Shown here piece after piece: positions 1 to 8,446 of a DNA stretch of 64,000 bases (positions are counted from its first letter, which is position 1; the number at the start of each line of letters is the position of its first letter). A program made the translations under genes and the position numbers. A model generated the notes under the pieces. The model was not told where the DNA came from and searched no databases. It worked only from the letters and a program-made list of their open reading frames with translations. The DNA lies in NCBI RefSeq assembly GCF_019469205.1, contig NZ_CP048265.1:2170001-2234000 (forward strand), in the 5' to 3' direction. Source of the DNA: Gilliamella sp. ESL0405. GTDB taxonomy: Bacteria; Pseudomonadota; Gammaproteobacteria; Enterobacterales; Orbaceae.

Positions 1-722
1 GTGGGATCTTCCATCCAAAATAGTCGGTAATCTTCAACACTTTTACCGAAACGAGCGGCTTCAATCGGCGTTAAGCGGTGGTGCATGTCATGTAATAAAT
101 GCTCGTTAAAGCCAAATTTATTGCGAACGGCTTCAAACAATTTAGGGGTAAAATCAAGATATTTATCGGTTGCCCAGAACTGCTCTTCCGGATAATTGCC
201 ACGTGTTGCCGGTTCATAGGCCAAATTTTTACCTTTACTTTGACCATATGTTGTTTTCATACCCGGTATACCGCACTGCACCCGAATAGCTTTAAAGCCC
301 ATTTCTTTGTGTTTGGCATAATCGTCGAGCGCTTCATCAATACTGGCGCCAGTTGTGTGGCAATAAACCATAACGCCCGTGCGTGAAGCACCGCCCAATA
401 ATTGATAGAGTGGCATATTGGCAAGTTTGCCCTTAATATCCCACAGCGCCATATCAATGGCAGATATTGCCGACATCGTAACCGGTCCACGGCGCCAGTA
501 AGCCCCTTTATAAAAGTACTGAAAAATATCCTCAATTTGCTGCGGGTCACGCCCTATGAGTTGCGGACATAGGTGGTCTTTAAGATAAGATGCAACCGAT
601 AGCTCACGCCCGTTAAGCGTAGCATCACCAACACCATACACACCTTCATCGGTGGTGATTTTTAGGGTGACAAAGTTCCTTCCCGGACTACATACAAAAA
701 CTTCTGCTTTAACTATTTTCAT
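1..722 (-). CDS. rspA: D-mannonate dehydratase / RspA-type enolase-superfamily protein (3' part beyond window)
   Basis: About 240 N-terminal residues are visible, reading from the ATG at 722 off the left edge; the family is about 400 residues long. The translation follows E. coli RspA closely from the start ([10 protein letters not shown]). It keeps the family's Arg near residue 147, Tyr near 159 and the HDMHH segment near 211-215, which in ManD enzymes carry catalysis and the first metal ligand. Such enzymes dehydrate D-mannonate to 2-keto-3-deoxygluconate, although some RspA members have weak activity. SD-like GAGG lies 5' of the start. The upstream region carries a CRP site and a palindromic operator, and a sugar transporter lies upstream on the same strand, which fits sugar-acid catabolism. 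Identity is firm; the true substrate is inferred. Confidence 0.93.
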   Translation of the reverse strand, partial: MKIVKAEVFVCSPGRNFVTLKITTDEGVYGVGDATLNGRELSVASYLKDHLCPQLIGRDPQQIEDIFQYFYKGAYWRRGPVTMSAISAIDMALWDIKGKLANMPLYQLLGGASRTGVMVYCHTTGASIDEALDDYAKHKEMGFKAIRVQCGIPGMKTTYGQSKGKNLAYEPATRGNYPEEQFWATDKYLDFTPKLFEAVRNKFGFNEHLLHDMHHRLTPIEAARFGKSVEDYRLFWMEDP

Positions 723-778
723 TTCAAACCTCTTTTTTTTGGATTTCTGTGCGATAAAAATAAACACATAAATACTAC

Positions 779-798
779 CATACAAGTAGAGTTGTATG
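779..798. promoter_or_regulatory. 20-bp palindromic operator upstream of rspA
   Basis: CATACAAGTAGAGTTGTATG is a perfect inverted repeat, CATACAA-N6-TTGTATG. It sits 5 bp from a CRP site and overlaps the likely -35/-10 region of rspA (minus-strand TAGTAT at 772-777). An identical 20-mer lies at 3596-3615. A dedicated repressor, perhaps GntR- or LacI-type, is a reasonable guess, but none is encoded next to it in this window. Confidence 0.7.
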
Positions 799-802
799 TT
801 TT

Positions 803-818
803 TGTGAGAGGCATCACA
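803..818. promoter_or_regulatory. CRP site upstream of rspA
   Basis: TGTGAGAGGCATCACA matches TGTGA-N6-TCACA in both half-sites. Its centre is about 45 bp upstream of the inferred rspA start point, close to the class II activator position, so catabolite activation is likely. Confidence 0.75.
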
Positions 819-821
819 AAA

Positions 822-981
822 AACAAGCAAACCTTGTCAAGAAGTTTCAGAAAATATATACGTTTAAGTAAAAAACAGAGGAATGTGCTGATAATAGATC
901 TTTCTAATAAAAAATTTCATCAATAAGTTAATTAAATTGTTCGATAGTTTAGGTTTCCAGTAAATAGCGTATCGGTATAGC
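822..981. repeat. 160-bp direct repeat, copy A
   Basis: This segment and 1071-1230 are the same length and differ at only a few positions. Copy A lies directly next to the CRP site of rspA. It ends in a degenerate version of the hairpin that is perfect in copy B (stem AGCGTA/TACGCT). Both copies are non-coding by inspection. Confidence 0.85.
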
Positions 982-1070
982 ACGTACGCTTAAGCAAGAT
1001 ATGTCGCAATTAATAGGTTGGGCGCTAGAGCAAGCTTGATTGTTTTGATTGCGTAAAACACATTTCAAAC

Positions 1071-1230
1071 AACAAGCAAATCTTGTCAAGAAGTTTCAGA
1101 AAATATAGACGTTTAAGTAAAAAACAGAGGAATGTGCTGATAATGGATCTTTTTAATAAAAAATTTTATCAATAAGTTAATTAAATTGTTCGATAGTTTA
1201 GGTTTTCAGTAAATAGCGTATCGGTATAGC
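1071..1230. repeat. 160-bp direct repeat, copy B
   Basis: Second copy of the 822-981 segment, 249 bp away in the same orientation. It lies just downstream of the stop of the transporter gene (minus strand). Only the part distal to the CRP/operator module is duplicated here. Confidence 0.85.
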
Positions 1231-1239
1231 GATACGCTA
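1214..1239 (-). terminator. hairpin after the sugar transporter gene
   Basis: Perfect 10-bp stem TAGCGTATCG / CGATACGCTA with a 6-nt loop, about 40 bp past the transporter stop codon. The following T run on the minus strand is short (TTTAC), so it is a plausible but not ideal intrinsic terminator. Confidence 0.55.
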
Positions 1240-1278
1240 AAGCAAGTTTAATAAGTTAATGGTTAAAACTTTCTTGCA

Positions 1279-2790
1279 CTATTTAACAGCTCGCCAAACA
1301 TTTTCATATTCGTGACCGGTCAGATCTTCAACCACTTTTCGGGTTTCTTCAGTCACTTCCTGCTTTGCACCACCGTTTTTTAGTCTGTCGATCTCATGCA
1401 CTAATATGGTATGAGTCTGTTTATTGAGTCTGAAGGTAAGGGCAAAGATTAGGGCGATCAATAATAATCCGCCTGTTCCACCTAAAAACAGTAAACCAAT
1501 GGTGGTGATAGCTTGATCACTTTGTACAGCACTACCTTGAACAAATCCGCCATGCTGTAAAATCAGCCCGACAATAAAGGTTGCAATCGCCACGGTGGTT
1601 TTTCGGCCGAATGTCATTACAGCGGCATATAATCCTTCCCGTCGTTGTCGGGTTAATATTTCATCGACATCCGGAATAAATGGAAACACGTTCCAAGGGG
1701 TAAACTCAAGAACGGCTCGACCTGCTTGATAACAAACCGCAAACACATAAAGCAGTAATATTTTTGAGTCCGGGTTAAAGATATAAACCCCATAAAAACC
1801 GATGAGACAAATAATCATTGTCGAGTAAGAGAATGTATATAATTTACCCGGACCATATTTTACCATGGCAAAACCGGCAATTAAGGTAATGGGTAAGCCG
1901 ATAATACTGAGCGAAAGCAGACTGGCGGCTAAAGATGAAGGGACTGCTAAACAATATACGCAAAAAAATACAAAGACAGTATTAAACACATCTTTTGCGG
2001 TAAATGAACAAAGATAAATCGCTAAATGGCGACGAAATGCTTTGATATTTAACGTTGAAAAGTATTGAGAAAATAGTTTTTTTAACAAATCCAATCTTTC
2101 TGCCCAGCTTTTTTTGACGGGAGCTTTATTCAATTGTGCTAACATTTCGGCGGTTGGCTCTCTTTCCCATGTCACTTTATATGAGATAAAGACGCATACG
2201 GCAAAAATAACCGCAAATAATAATCCATTGATAAAATAGGCATAGGCATTATTTTCACCCAAATAGTGAATCAATACCCCCGGAACAAATGTAGCTAAAA
2301 ATGTACCGCAGGCAGATAAAAACATTCTGCCGGTAGATAATTTTGTTCGGTCATTATAATCTTTGGTCATCTCTGAAGGGAGTGTTTCCCACGGGATAAG
2401 TACAATTGCTGCTACAATTTCAAACACGAGATAGGCAGTAAGATAAAACCAAAAGTTCATGCCCACTATCCAAAGTAATGCATAAAGTAACATCAATGGC
2501 GAGCCAATTAATAAGAAAAACCGCCGACGTCCAAACTTTTGCCCCAATTTATATTGATAAAAGTGATCGGTAAAACTCCCCATAAATAAGCTAATTATTG
2601 CATCAACAATCCTTGCTATTGCCACAATCGATGCCGCTTGAAGTGGCGTTAATCCAACGAAGGTTGTGTAGAAAAACAGTAGCCATGCACCAATAATGGT
2701 AAATGCGCCCCCGCCCATGATATCTGTAAGACCATAACCAATTGCTATAGGAAGCGTTACTTTCCTATTTTTAATCATTTTAGTGTCCAT
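1279..2790 (-). CDS. GPH-family (glycoside-pentoside-hexuronide) cation symporter
   Basis: A 503-residue polytopic membrane protein with about 12 hydrophobic segments, a loop rich in basic residues near residues 75-90 (GQKFGRRRFF), and a long central cytoplasmic loop near 215-245. This is the layout of the GPH/MelB branch of the major facilitator fold. These proteins import glycosides, pentosides or hexuronides with Na+ or H+. SD GGAAGGAA precedes the ATG at 2790. It is followed on the same strand by the mannonate dehydratase-like gene, which suggests a hexuronate or aldonate as substrate; that is inference. The nearest upstream promoter-like module is some 800 bp away at 3591-3640. Confidence 0.85.
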   Translation of the reverse strand: MDTKMIKNRKVTLPIAIGYGLTDIMGGGAFTIIGAWLLFFYTTFVGLTPLQAASIVAIARIVDAIISLFMGSFTDHFYQYKLGQKFGRRRFFLLIGSPLMLLYALLWIVGMNFWFYLTAYLVFEIVAAIVLIPWETLPSEMTKDYNDRTKLSTGRMFLSACGTFLATFVPGVLIHYLGENNAYAYFINGLLFAVIFAVCVFISYKVTWEREPTAEMLAQLNKAPVKKSWAERLDLLKKLFSQYFSTLNIKAFRRHLAIYLCSFTAKDVFNTVFVFFCVYCLAVPSSLAASLLSLSIIGLPITLIAGFAMVKYGPGKLYTFSYSTMIICLIGFYGVYIFNPDSKILLLYVFAVCYQAGRAVLEFTPWNVFPFIPDVDEILTRQRREGLYAAVMTFGRKTTVAIATFIVGLILQHGGFVQGSAVQSDQAITTIGLLFLGGTGGLLLIALIFALTFRLNKQTHTILVHEIDRLKNGGAKQEVTEETRKVVEDLTGHEYENVWRAVK

Positions 2791-2838
2791 TGTTAATTCC
2801 TTCCGTTTATCAAAAACATTGTGACTATTTATCTCTTC

Positions 2839-3303
2839 TCATCGCTTTGCTTGCTCTAGCCACTCAAAATGTAAAACCAGCTTGAGTATTTCCAGGCAAT
2901 CGGTCAGGGTAAGCAATGCGGTAATCGCAAGCCAATTGACCAACAAAGTTATTTATCTAAAAAAGTTATCTAAAATTGAGTGAGAATATTGAACAGCACC
3001 ACCAACACTTAAACGCTCTAACACTGTTCGCATGCGAACATATGGCATCGATAGTTTAGGAACAGTAAGTAGGGTGAAATGCGTTTGCGCAGTTGTTTGA
3101 GTATCAATAAAGCTCCGCTGTGAACGGTTGAGTCTGTTCGATCTGGCTATTTTGATTTTTTGAAAATCAGCCATAGGGGTTGTGTAACAATTAACGCTCC
3201 GATCAAAACCGCAATCTAACAGAAGTAAAGGTCGGTGGAATGGCAGACATGGTTTTTGATCTACTTGATTGTTTAATCGAAAAGTTTGATGAATAAAAGC
3301 CAT
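2839..3303 (-). pseudogene. possible decayed reading frame, unrecognised
   Basis: A frame opens at an ATG (3303) behind a strong SD (AAAGGAGT) and runs 116 codons to a TAA at 2953-2955. It then continues open in the same frame for about 37 more codons (ending near LEWLEQAKR-type sequence) to a TGA at 2839. I recognise no family. The SD and the in-frame continuation suggest a gene inactivated by a nonsense change; the odd composition (many Arg, Gln, Thr) leaves room for a chance frame. It lies between a duplicated promoter module and the transporter gene, so it may be the remnant of a lost operon member. Confidence 0.3.
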
Positions 3304-3457
3304 AACCTACTCCTTTAACACCTTCACCATTTTCTTTAACTCAATATGAAATGAATAAACCGCCTCTATTTTTCAATCTGCGCTTTGGTTGATTCGTCAG
3401 AAAGATGAGTTAATTGTCAAATAATCCTGATTAATCAATTTAATATTTAGACAGCAG

Positions 3458-3541
3458 TTATTTGGGGATAAACGCAGGTAACTTAGCGATGCCAGAGTAG
3501 TCAAATCTTTCAGATGCGCTATCAGCGTTGATCCGTTTCAT
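3458..3541 (-). pseudogene. 27-codon leader ORF or gene remnant behind the second operator module
   Basis: A short frame starts at 3541 in the context GGTTTGAAATGAAA, the same sequence context as the rspA start at 722. It follows a copy of the CRP/operator module. It encodes 27 residues before TAA. It looks like the 5' end of a duplicated or lost gene placed behind the module, but 27 codons carry little evidence. Confidence 0.25.
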
Positions 3542-3595
3542 TTCAAACCGTTCGTGTCAATTTCAGCAATGACAAAATAACTACCTAGACACTAC

Positions 3596-3615
3596 CATAC
3601 AAGTAGAGTTGTATG
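3596..3615. promoter_or_regulatory. second copy of the 20-bp palindromic operator
   Basis: The same 20-mer as at 779-798, CATACAA-N6-TTGTATG, in front of the decayed region that leads to the GPH transporter. It points to one regulator controlling both units. Confidence 0.7.
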
Positions 3616-3619
3616 TTTT

Positions 3620-3635
3620 TGTGAAAGCAATCACA
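3620..3635. promoter_or_regulatory. CRP site in the second module
   Basis: TGTGAAAGCAATCACA, a perfect TGTGA-N6-TCACA. It has the same spacing to the operator palindrome as in the rspA copy, although its N6 core differs. Confidence 0.72.
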
Positions 3636-3835
3636 AAAAAGACGCTAATCTTGTCAAAAACTTTCAGAAAACATAGGCGTTTAAGTAAAAAAACCATAAA
3701 ACACGTATTTATTATTGGTCGTCTCTCTTTTTTTAGTGGCGTTATTTGTATAATGAAAGCTATCTGGTTAATTTTGGATTAAATAAAATTAATCATCGAC
3801 AACGCGTTAATTTGCTATTTTCAACGGATAAAACT

Positions 3836-4411
3836 TTGATACTACTTATTGATAACTACGATTCTTTTACCTTTAATATTTATGATTACCTATGCCGAGC
3901 GGGTGCCAATGTTGGGGTTATCAAAAATGATGAAAAAACCATTGCACAGTTAAAACAGCTCGCGTTTTCTAAAATTGTTATTTCACCGGGACCGGGCGAG
4001 CCAAATAGTGCTGGCATCTCGCTGGCTGTAGTTGATGAGTTTGCCGGAAAATGCCCAATACTTGGGATCTGTTTAGGTCATCAAATCATTGCGCAATATT
4101 ATGGTTATTCAATTATCAAAGCGCCGATGCCAATGCATGGCAAGATTGATACCATTGTCCATGATGAGCAAGGACTATTTAAAGGGCTTAAAAATCCATT
4201 GTCTGTGGTGCGCTATCATTCACTGATAGCGGATAATCAAGCACCCCCTCATCAGTCACCTTTAATGGTCACCGCCCAAAATAAGCAAGGGTTAATTATG
4301 GGATTGCGCCATAAAACACAGCCGATTGAATCGGTACAATTTCACCCCGAAGCGATCAAAACTGAGTTTGGTTTACAAATGATCCACAATTTTGTTAATG
4401 AGCAACCGTAA
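3836..4411 (+). CDS. pabA: aminodeoxychorismate synthase glutaminase subunit (component II)
   Basis: A class I glutamine amidotransferase that supplies ammonia for converting chorismate to aminodeoxychorismate in folate synthesis. The TTG at 3836 is chosen because the family begins MILLIDNYDSFT exactly here; a longer frame opens at a TTG at 3746, but its 30 extra residues match nothing. The 191 residues contain SPGPGEPN (about 50-57), the nucleophile Cys79 in GICLGHQ and the His/Glu pair in FHPEA near 172. The next gene, the PabB-PabC fusion, starts 1 bp after this stop, so PABA synthesis is the favoured role over anthranilate synthesis. Confidence 0.93.
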   Translation: MILLIDNYDSFTFNIYDYLCRAGANVGVIKNDEKTIAQLKQLAFSKIVISPGPGEPNSAGISLAVVDEFAGKCPILGICLGHQIIAQYYGYSIIKAPMPMHGKIDTIVHDEQGLFKGLKNPLSVVRYHSLIADNQAPPHQSPLMVTAQNKQGLIMGLRHKTQPIESVQFHPEAIKTEFGLQMIHNFVNEQP

Positions 4412-4412
4412 T

Positions 4413-6149
4413 ATGAAAATTTATATCGATTTTGAAGGCGAGCGTCGTTATTTTTGCGATCCGATCAAAATAGTTAAAACCGATAATCCCAACGCTATCA
4501 AACAACAGATTGATGAGATCGAAAAGTTTACCGATCAAGGTTATTATGCGGTTGGCTATCTGGCTTATGAAAGTGCGACAGGTTTTAATTTGGCGATGAA
4601 AACCAAATCCCCTTGTAAGCATGATGCCCCTCTTGTGCTATTTGGTATTTTTGACGGCTATAGTACCCAACAACCACCCTATTTTGATGACTATACCCCG
4701 CCTGCGTTTGACTTAGTCAGTGATACCAAGATTGATCAATATCAGCAAAAAATAGATTATATTCGACAGCAAATCGCCTCCGGCAATACTTATCAAACTA
4801 ACTATACGATTAAATTAACTGCCCCGTTTAATGATAAACCTATTGATTATTATCATTTTTTGCAAAAAAATAACCATGCTGGTTATTGTGCTTATATCGA
4901 ATTTGATAATTATTGTATTTTATCCATTTCGCCGGAGCTTTTTTTTAAGTTAGATAAGCAAACTATCACCACCAAACCGATGAAGGGAACAACCCCAAGA
5001 GGCATGAGTTATCAACACGATGAGCAACAATTAGCGCTGTTGATGTCAGATAAAAATCAAGCTGAAAATATGATGATAGTTGATTTACTGCGCAATGATT
5101 TAAGCCAAATTTCCAAGCCCGGTACCGTTCATGTACCTAAGCTGTTTACAGCCGAGAAATATCCAACGGTTTGGCAGCTAACCTCTACCGTTGAAGGCCA
5201 ATTAAAGCCGCAGACCAATTTATATCAAATCTTTCAAGCGCTATTTCCTTGTGGCTCAATTACTGGCGCCCCCAAAACCAGCACCATGCAAATTATTGCT
5301 AATATTGAAAACTCAGCACGAGGTGTTTACTGTGGCACTATTGGGTATATTGAACCGTTAAAAAATAAAGCCATATTTAATATTCCTATTCGCACCTTAA
5401 CCATACATGACGGGCAGTTACATTATGGCGTCGGCGGTGGGATCACCTGGGATTCAACATCACAAGATGAATATGACGAAGTTTTGGCTAAAAGCGCCAT
5501 TTTAACTCGCACCGCTTGCACACCGGACGCGATTATCGAGTCATTATTGCTTGAAAACGGACAAATTTGGTTGCCGGATGAGCATTTAACCCGCTTAACT
5601 CAGTCTGCGCATTATTTCGACTTTAACTGTGATATTACCAATATCAACCAGCAACTGGCTCAGATTGCTAATAGTTATGCTCAAGGTCGCTATAAATTGC
5701 GCATCGAGCAACCTGCACAAGGCAATGCTTTGATCACTATCGATGCTATATCGGCGCCAATGCAGATCAATAAGCTGGTTTTTGCACCACAGTGTGTCAA
5801 TAGCAATAATGTTTATCTTTATCACAAAACCAGCAATCGCCACCATTTCCCGACGTTAACAACAGGAAAAGAGTACATTAATTTCAACCAAAACGACGAA
5901 ATAACCGAATTTGTCAATGGCAATATTGTTGTACTAATCAATCAACAATGGTTTACCCCTAAAATCAGTAGCGGGCTGTTGCCGGGTACTATGCGGCAAT
6001 ACTATTTAGACAACCAAAAAATATTGGAAAAAACCATTAGTAAAAACGAACTATTGCAAGCCGAAAAAATCGCCTTTATTAATAGTGTCAGAAAGTGGGT
6101 CGAGATTGATAACAGCGTGTTTGAAGAGTTTAAAAAAGCGTACCGATAA
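4413..6149 (+). CDS. pabB: aminodeoxychorismate synthase component I fused to aminodeoxychorismate lyase
   Basis: A 578-residue two-domain protein. Residues 1 to about 365 are the chorismate-binding PabB domain, with KPMKGT (the Lys typical of PabB, where TrpE has Ala) and GSITGAPK. The C-terminal ~200 residues are a fold-type IV PLP enzyme like PabC, with the candidate Schiff-base Lys in LYHKTSNR and TEFVNGNI downstream. One chain could therefore amidate chorismate (with PabA) and release pyruvate to give p-aminobenzoate. The ATG at 4413 (MKIYIDF) is taken as the start; TTG/ATG codons at 4392/4398 overlap pabA and fit the family less well. Confidence 0.9.
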   Translation: MKIYIDFEGERRYFCDPIKIVKTDNPNAIKQQIDEIEKFTDQGYYAVGYLAYESATGFNLAMKTKSPCKHDAPLVLFGIFDGYSTQQPPYFDDYTPPAFDLVSDTKIDQYQQKIDYIRQQIASGNTYQTNYTIKLTAPFNDKPIDYYHFLQKNNHAGYCAYIEFDNYCILSISPELFFKLDKQTITTKPMKGTTPRGMSYQHDEQQLALLMSDKNQAENMMIVDLLRNDLSQISKPGTVHVPKLFTAEKYPTVWQLTSTVEGQLKPQTNLYQIFQALFPCGSITGAPKTSTMQIIANIENSARGVYCGTIGYIEPLKNKAIFNIPIRTLTIHDGQLHYGVGGGITWDSTSQDEYDEVLAKSAILTRTACTPDAIIESLLLENGQIWLPDEHLTRLTQSAHYFDFNCDITNINQQLAQIANSYAQGRYKLRIEQPAQGNALITIDAISAPMQINKLVFAPQCVNSNNVYLYHKTSNRHHFPTLTTGKEYINFNQNDEITEFVNGNIVVLINQQWFTPKISSGLLPGTMRQYYLDNQKILEKTISKNELLQAEKIAFINSVRKWVEIDNSVFEEFKKAYR

Positions 6150-6176
6150 CAATTGAATGGATATTGATTAGGTAGC

Positions 6177-6204
6177 ACATTCCGTCAATCACTTGACGGA
6201 ATGT
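6177..6204. terminator. hairpin between convergent pabB and pqiC
   Basis: Perfect 12-bp stem ACATTCCGTCAA / TTGACGGAATGT with a TCAC loop between two convergent genes. Neither side has a good T tract, so it may terminate weakly in both directions or protect the 3' ends. Confidence 0.5.
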
Positions 6205-6215
6205 TTAGAGCTAGT

Positions 6216-6800
6216 TTATTGTCTAATCGAATTAGCAAAATCGAACTCGATATCTTGCCAACCTCTTGATAGGGCTTTAACTAATGCATCATAACCATTT
6301 CTTGTTAGTGGAACATGGCGCTCAAAAGCTTTAGTATAAAGTCTATCTCTGCTATCACCCACTACCCAGCGACCTTTTATCACTGCATCACCGGTATAAC
6401 TACCGTAAAAAGCATCAATATAGAGTTTTACTCTAAGTGTTGGCGTTGCGATAGCTTGATTTGATACCAAATAATTTGGCAACAATCGCATTAAGTCTTG
6501 TTCTAAACGATCGCGTAATTGTTGCGAAAGTGTTGATACCCATAAATGGTTATTGGCAGTAACATAATTTATGTCTCTTGTTTGCAAAACAATGCCCGGT
6601 TTATTGAGAAAATCAGCAACTTCAACTGACTCAATCCACATAAAGTTTTTCTTGGTTTGCATAGTTTGGGTAAGCACATTACTAATGTTACTGGAAAGTT
6701 GATAATAACTTTTACCAATCGATTTCGATGAACAGCCGGCTAATAACCCGGTTGTCGTTAAACATGCCGTGACAACTAACGTCTTGATAAATTTATTCAT
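6216..6800 (-). CDS. pqiC: PqiC/YmbA outer-membrane lipoprotein
   Basis: A 194-residue lipoprotein with an N-terminal signal ending in a lipobox (LLAGC, Cys about 22), followed by the ABC-type-auxiliary/YmbA fold sequence (YYQLSS..., IWIESVEVADFL-type strand). In E. coli, PqiC anchors the PqiB tube at the outer membrane. Its start overlaps the 3' end of pqiB by 8 bp, as expected for the last gene of pqiABC. The family assignment is strong because of the neighbours and the lipobox. Confidence 0.9.
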   Translation of the reverse strand: MNKFIKTLVVTACLTTTGLLAGCSSKSIGKSYYQLSSNISNVLTQTMQTKKNFMWIESVEVADFLNKPGIVLQTRDINYVTANNHLWVSTLSQQLRDRLEQDLMRLLPNYLVSNQAIATPTLRVKLYIDAFYGSYTGDAVIKGRWVVGDSRDRLYTKAFERHVPLTRNGYDALVKALSRGWQDIEFDFANSIRQ

Positions 6801-8436
6801 TGTTTATTCCTCTTGCTTTAGGTTCTTCGTCTTTTTTATTTGGGGCTGAAAAAATCAACGCATTACTTTTACTGTTAAGCGTCTTAAGTAACGGTGTTAA
6901 TTCATCCATAACCTGTTGAGCTTTTTGTAAACTCTCTTTCATCTGGTTATTCAGTTCTGAACCCGGTTGCAATCCTTTCATGGTTTCATTTAAAGACCGT
7001 ATTGTCTTTTGTAACTCTTTTGGCATATTTTGCATCTCTTTACTCGCCATAATTTTATTTAATGAATCCATTAAACGCTGGCTTGACGCTAAGGATTGAT
7101 TAAACTCAGTCATGGTGTTATTGAGTGGTAAATTATTAAAATTATCCAATAGATGCAATATTTTAGCTTGTATTTGAGCAAATCCGGTCGACGTTGCTTC
7201 AATGGTATCATAACCATATTGATGCGCTAAATTTGGATCGTATTTATCTTTTAAGTCAGGATAAAAATCCAAATCAATATACAGCGCACCAGTGAACATG
7301 TTTGAGGTTTTCAATGAAGCTCTTAAACCATTTTTTTGCTCTTCAATAATCAAATTGGCAATGTCAATTTTATCATCGACTAATTCCGATAAACGATCCG
7401 GCTCTATTCTAATTAACACCGGCACTTTTTGATTTAAAATTGACGTGTTTTTCAACATATCCGGGGTATAAAACGGAACTTTGCTCACGGTACCAAGTCT
7501 TATACCATGATACTCAACGGATGTTCCTTCAGATAATCCCGAAATTGAATCATTAAGCATGATAAGAAACTCTTTATAATTGGTATATTGAGAATCTTGA
7601 ATTGATTTTTTACCTTCATACAATTTATACACATCGTACTGCTTAGCCGGGTCGCCTAATTTTGCGCCGTCAGGTAAGTCAAAACTAATACCACCGGACA
7701 TAAGGACATCTAAAGAAGGTAAATCAAGGCTGGCACCTTGAGAAGATAACGAGAAATTAACGCCCCCTTCTTTCCAAAATCTGACATTTTCGGTTACTAA
7801 CGAGTCATAAGGTGTAGTGATAAAAACTTGATATTTCATTCTTCGATTTTCGACATCAAATTCAGAGGTTTCGACATTACCAACACGATAACCTTTAAAC
7901 ATCACCGAAGCACCACGAGGAACAACCCCATTTTGATCGCTCTCTAAAAATAATCGAATGCCTTTTATACTTGGGTCAGATAATGGCGGGTTATCAGATA
8001 GGATAAAAGGATTATTTTTGAAATTATGCGTATCATTGCCGGCGGCTAATTCAATATAGACGCCCGATAAAATAGTACCTAAGCCGGTCACACCATCGCG
8101 ACCAATTTCGGGTTTAACCACCCAAAAGATAGAATCATTTTTTAACAAAGGTTCCATATCATTATAGATACGACCTTTGATGACAACTTGTTTAAAATCG
8201 TCAGACAGGGTAACTTCATCGACAATACCCACATCGACACTCCGATTTTTTATCACCGTTTTACCGGCCACAATGCCACTTGCATCTTTTGCCAGTAAAG
8301 TAAAAGAGGTGCCTCGGTCAGCAAAATGAGAATAGATAATCCAAAGCCCAACAATGGCTGTAACAATAGGAATAATCCATATTGCTGAAATGGCTCTAAT
8401 TTTAATAATTTTTGCTGATTTACTTGTTGTTACCAT
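6793..8436 (-). CDS. pqiB: PqiB, MCE-domain intermembrane transport protein
   Basis: 547 residues: a single N-terminal transmembrane helix (about 17-36), then three MCE/MlaD-type domains (roughly 40-145, 155-265 and 285-400). A C-terminal coiled region rich in Leu/Asn/Gln (about 420-530) corresponds to the needle. PqiB hexamers form a tube across the periplasm that is thought to move lipids between membranes. It lies between pqiA (11-bp gap) and pqiC (8-bp overlap). Length matches E. coli PqiB (546). Confidence 0.95.
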   Translation of the reverse strand: MVTTSKSAKIIKIRAISAIWIIPIVTAIVGLWIIYSHFADRGTSFTLLAKDASGIVAGKTVIKNRSVDVGIVDEVTLSDDFKQVVIKGRIYNDMEPLLKNDSIFWVVKPEIGRDGVTGLGTILSGVYIELAAGNDTHNFKNNPFILSDNPPLSDPSIKGIRLFLESDQNGVVPRGASVMFKGYRVGNVETSEFDVENRRMKYQVFITTPYDSLVTENVRFWKEGGVNFSLSSQGASLDLPSLDVLMSGGISFDLPDGAKLGDPAKQYDVYKLYEGKKSIQDSQYTNYKEFLIMLNDSISGLSEGTSVEYHGIRLGTVSKVPFYTPDMLKNTSILNQKVPVLIRIEPDRLSELVDDKIDIANLIIEEQKNGLRASLKTSNMFTGALYIDLDFYPDLKDKYDPNLAHQYGYDTIEATSTGFAQIQAKILHLLDNFNNLPLNNTMTEFNQSLASSQRLMDSLNKIMASKEMQNMPKELQKTIRSLNETMKGLQPGSELNNQMKESLQKAQQVMDELTPLLKTLNSKSNALIFSAPNKKDEEPKARGINNE

Positions 8437-8446
8437 ATTGTTCCTA

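Larger units (their letters stand above)
3591..3702. repeat. second copy of the rspA promoter module
   Basis: About 110 bp that align with 774-884: the operator palindrome, the CRP site, then CTTGTCAA, TTTCAGAAAA and CGTTTAAGTAAAAAA in the same order and spacing, with scattered differences. It has the same orientation as the rspA copy. The remaining bases of 2791-3835 outside the listed sites show no recognisable gene. Confidence 0.8.

Noticed and set aside
257-550. 97-codon minus-strand frame inside rspA
   Set aside because: It is a different frame of the mannonate dehydratase-like gene, whose own frame matches RspA from the start codon to the window edge.
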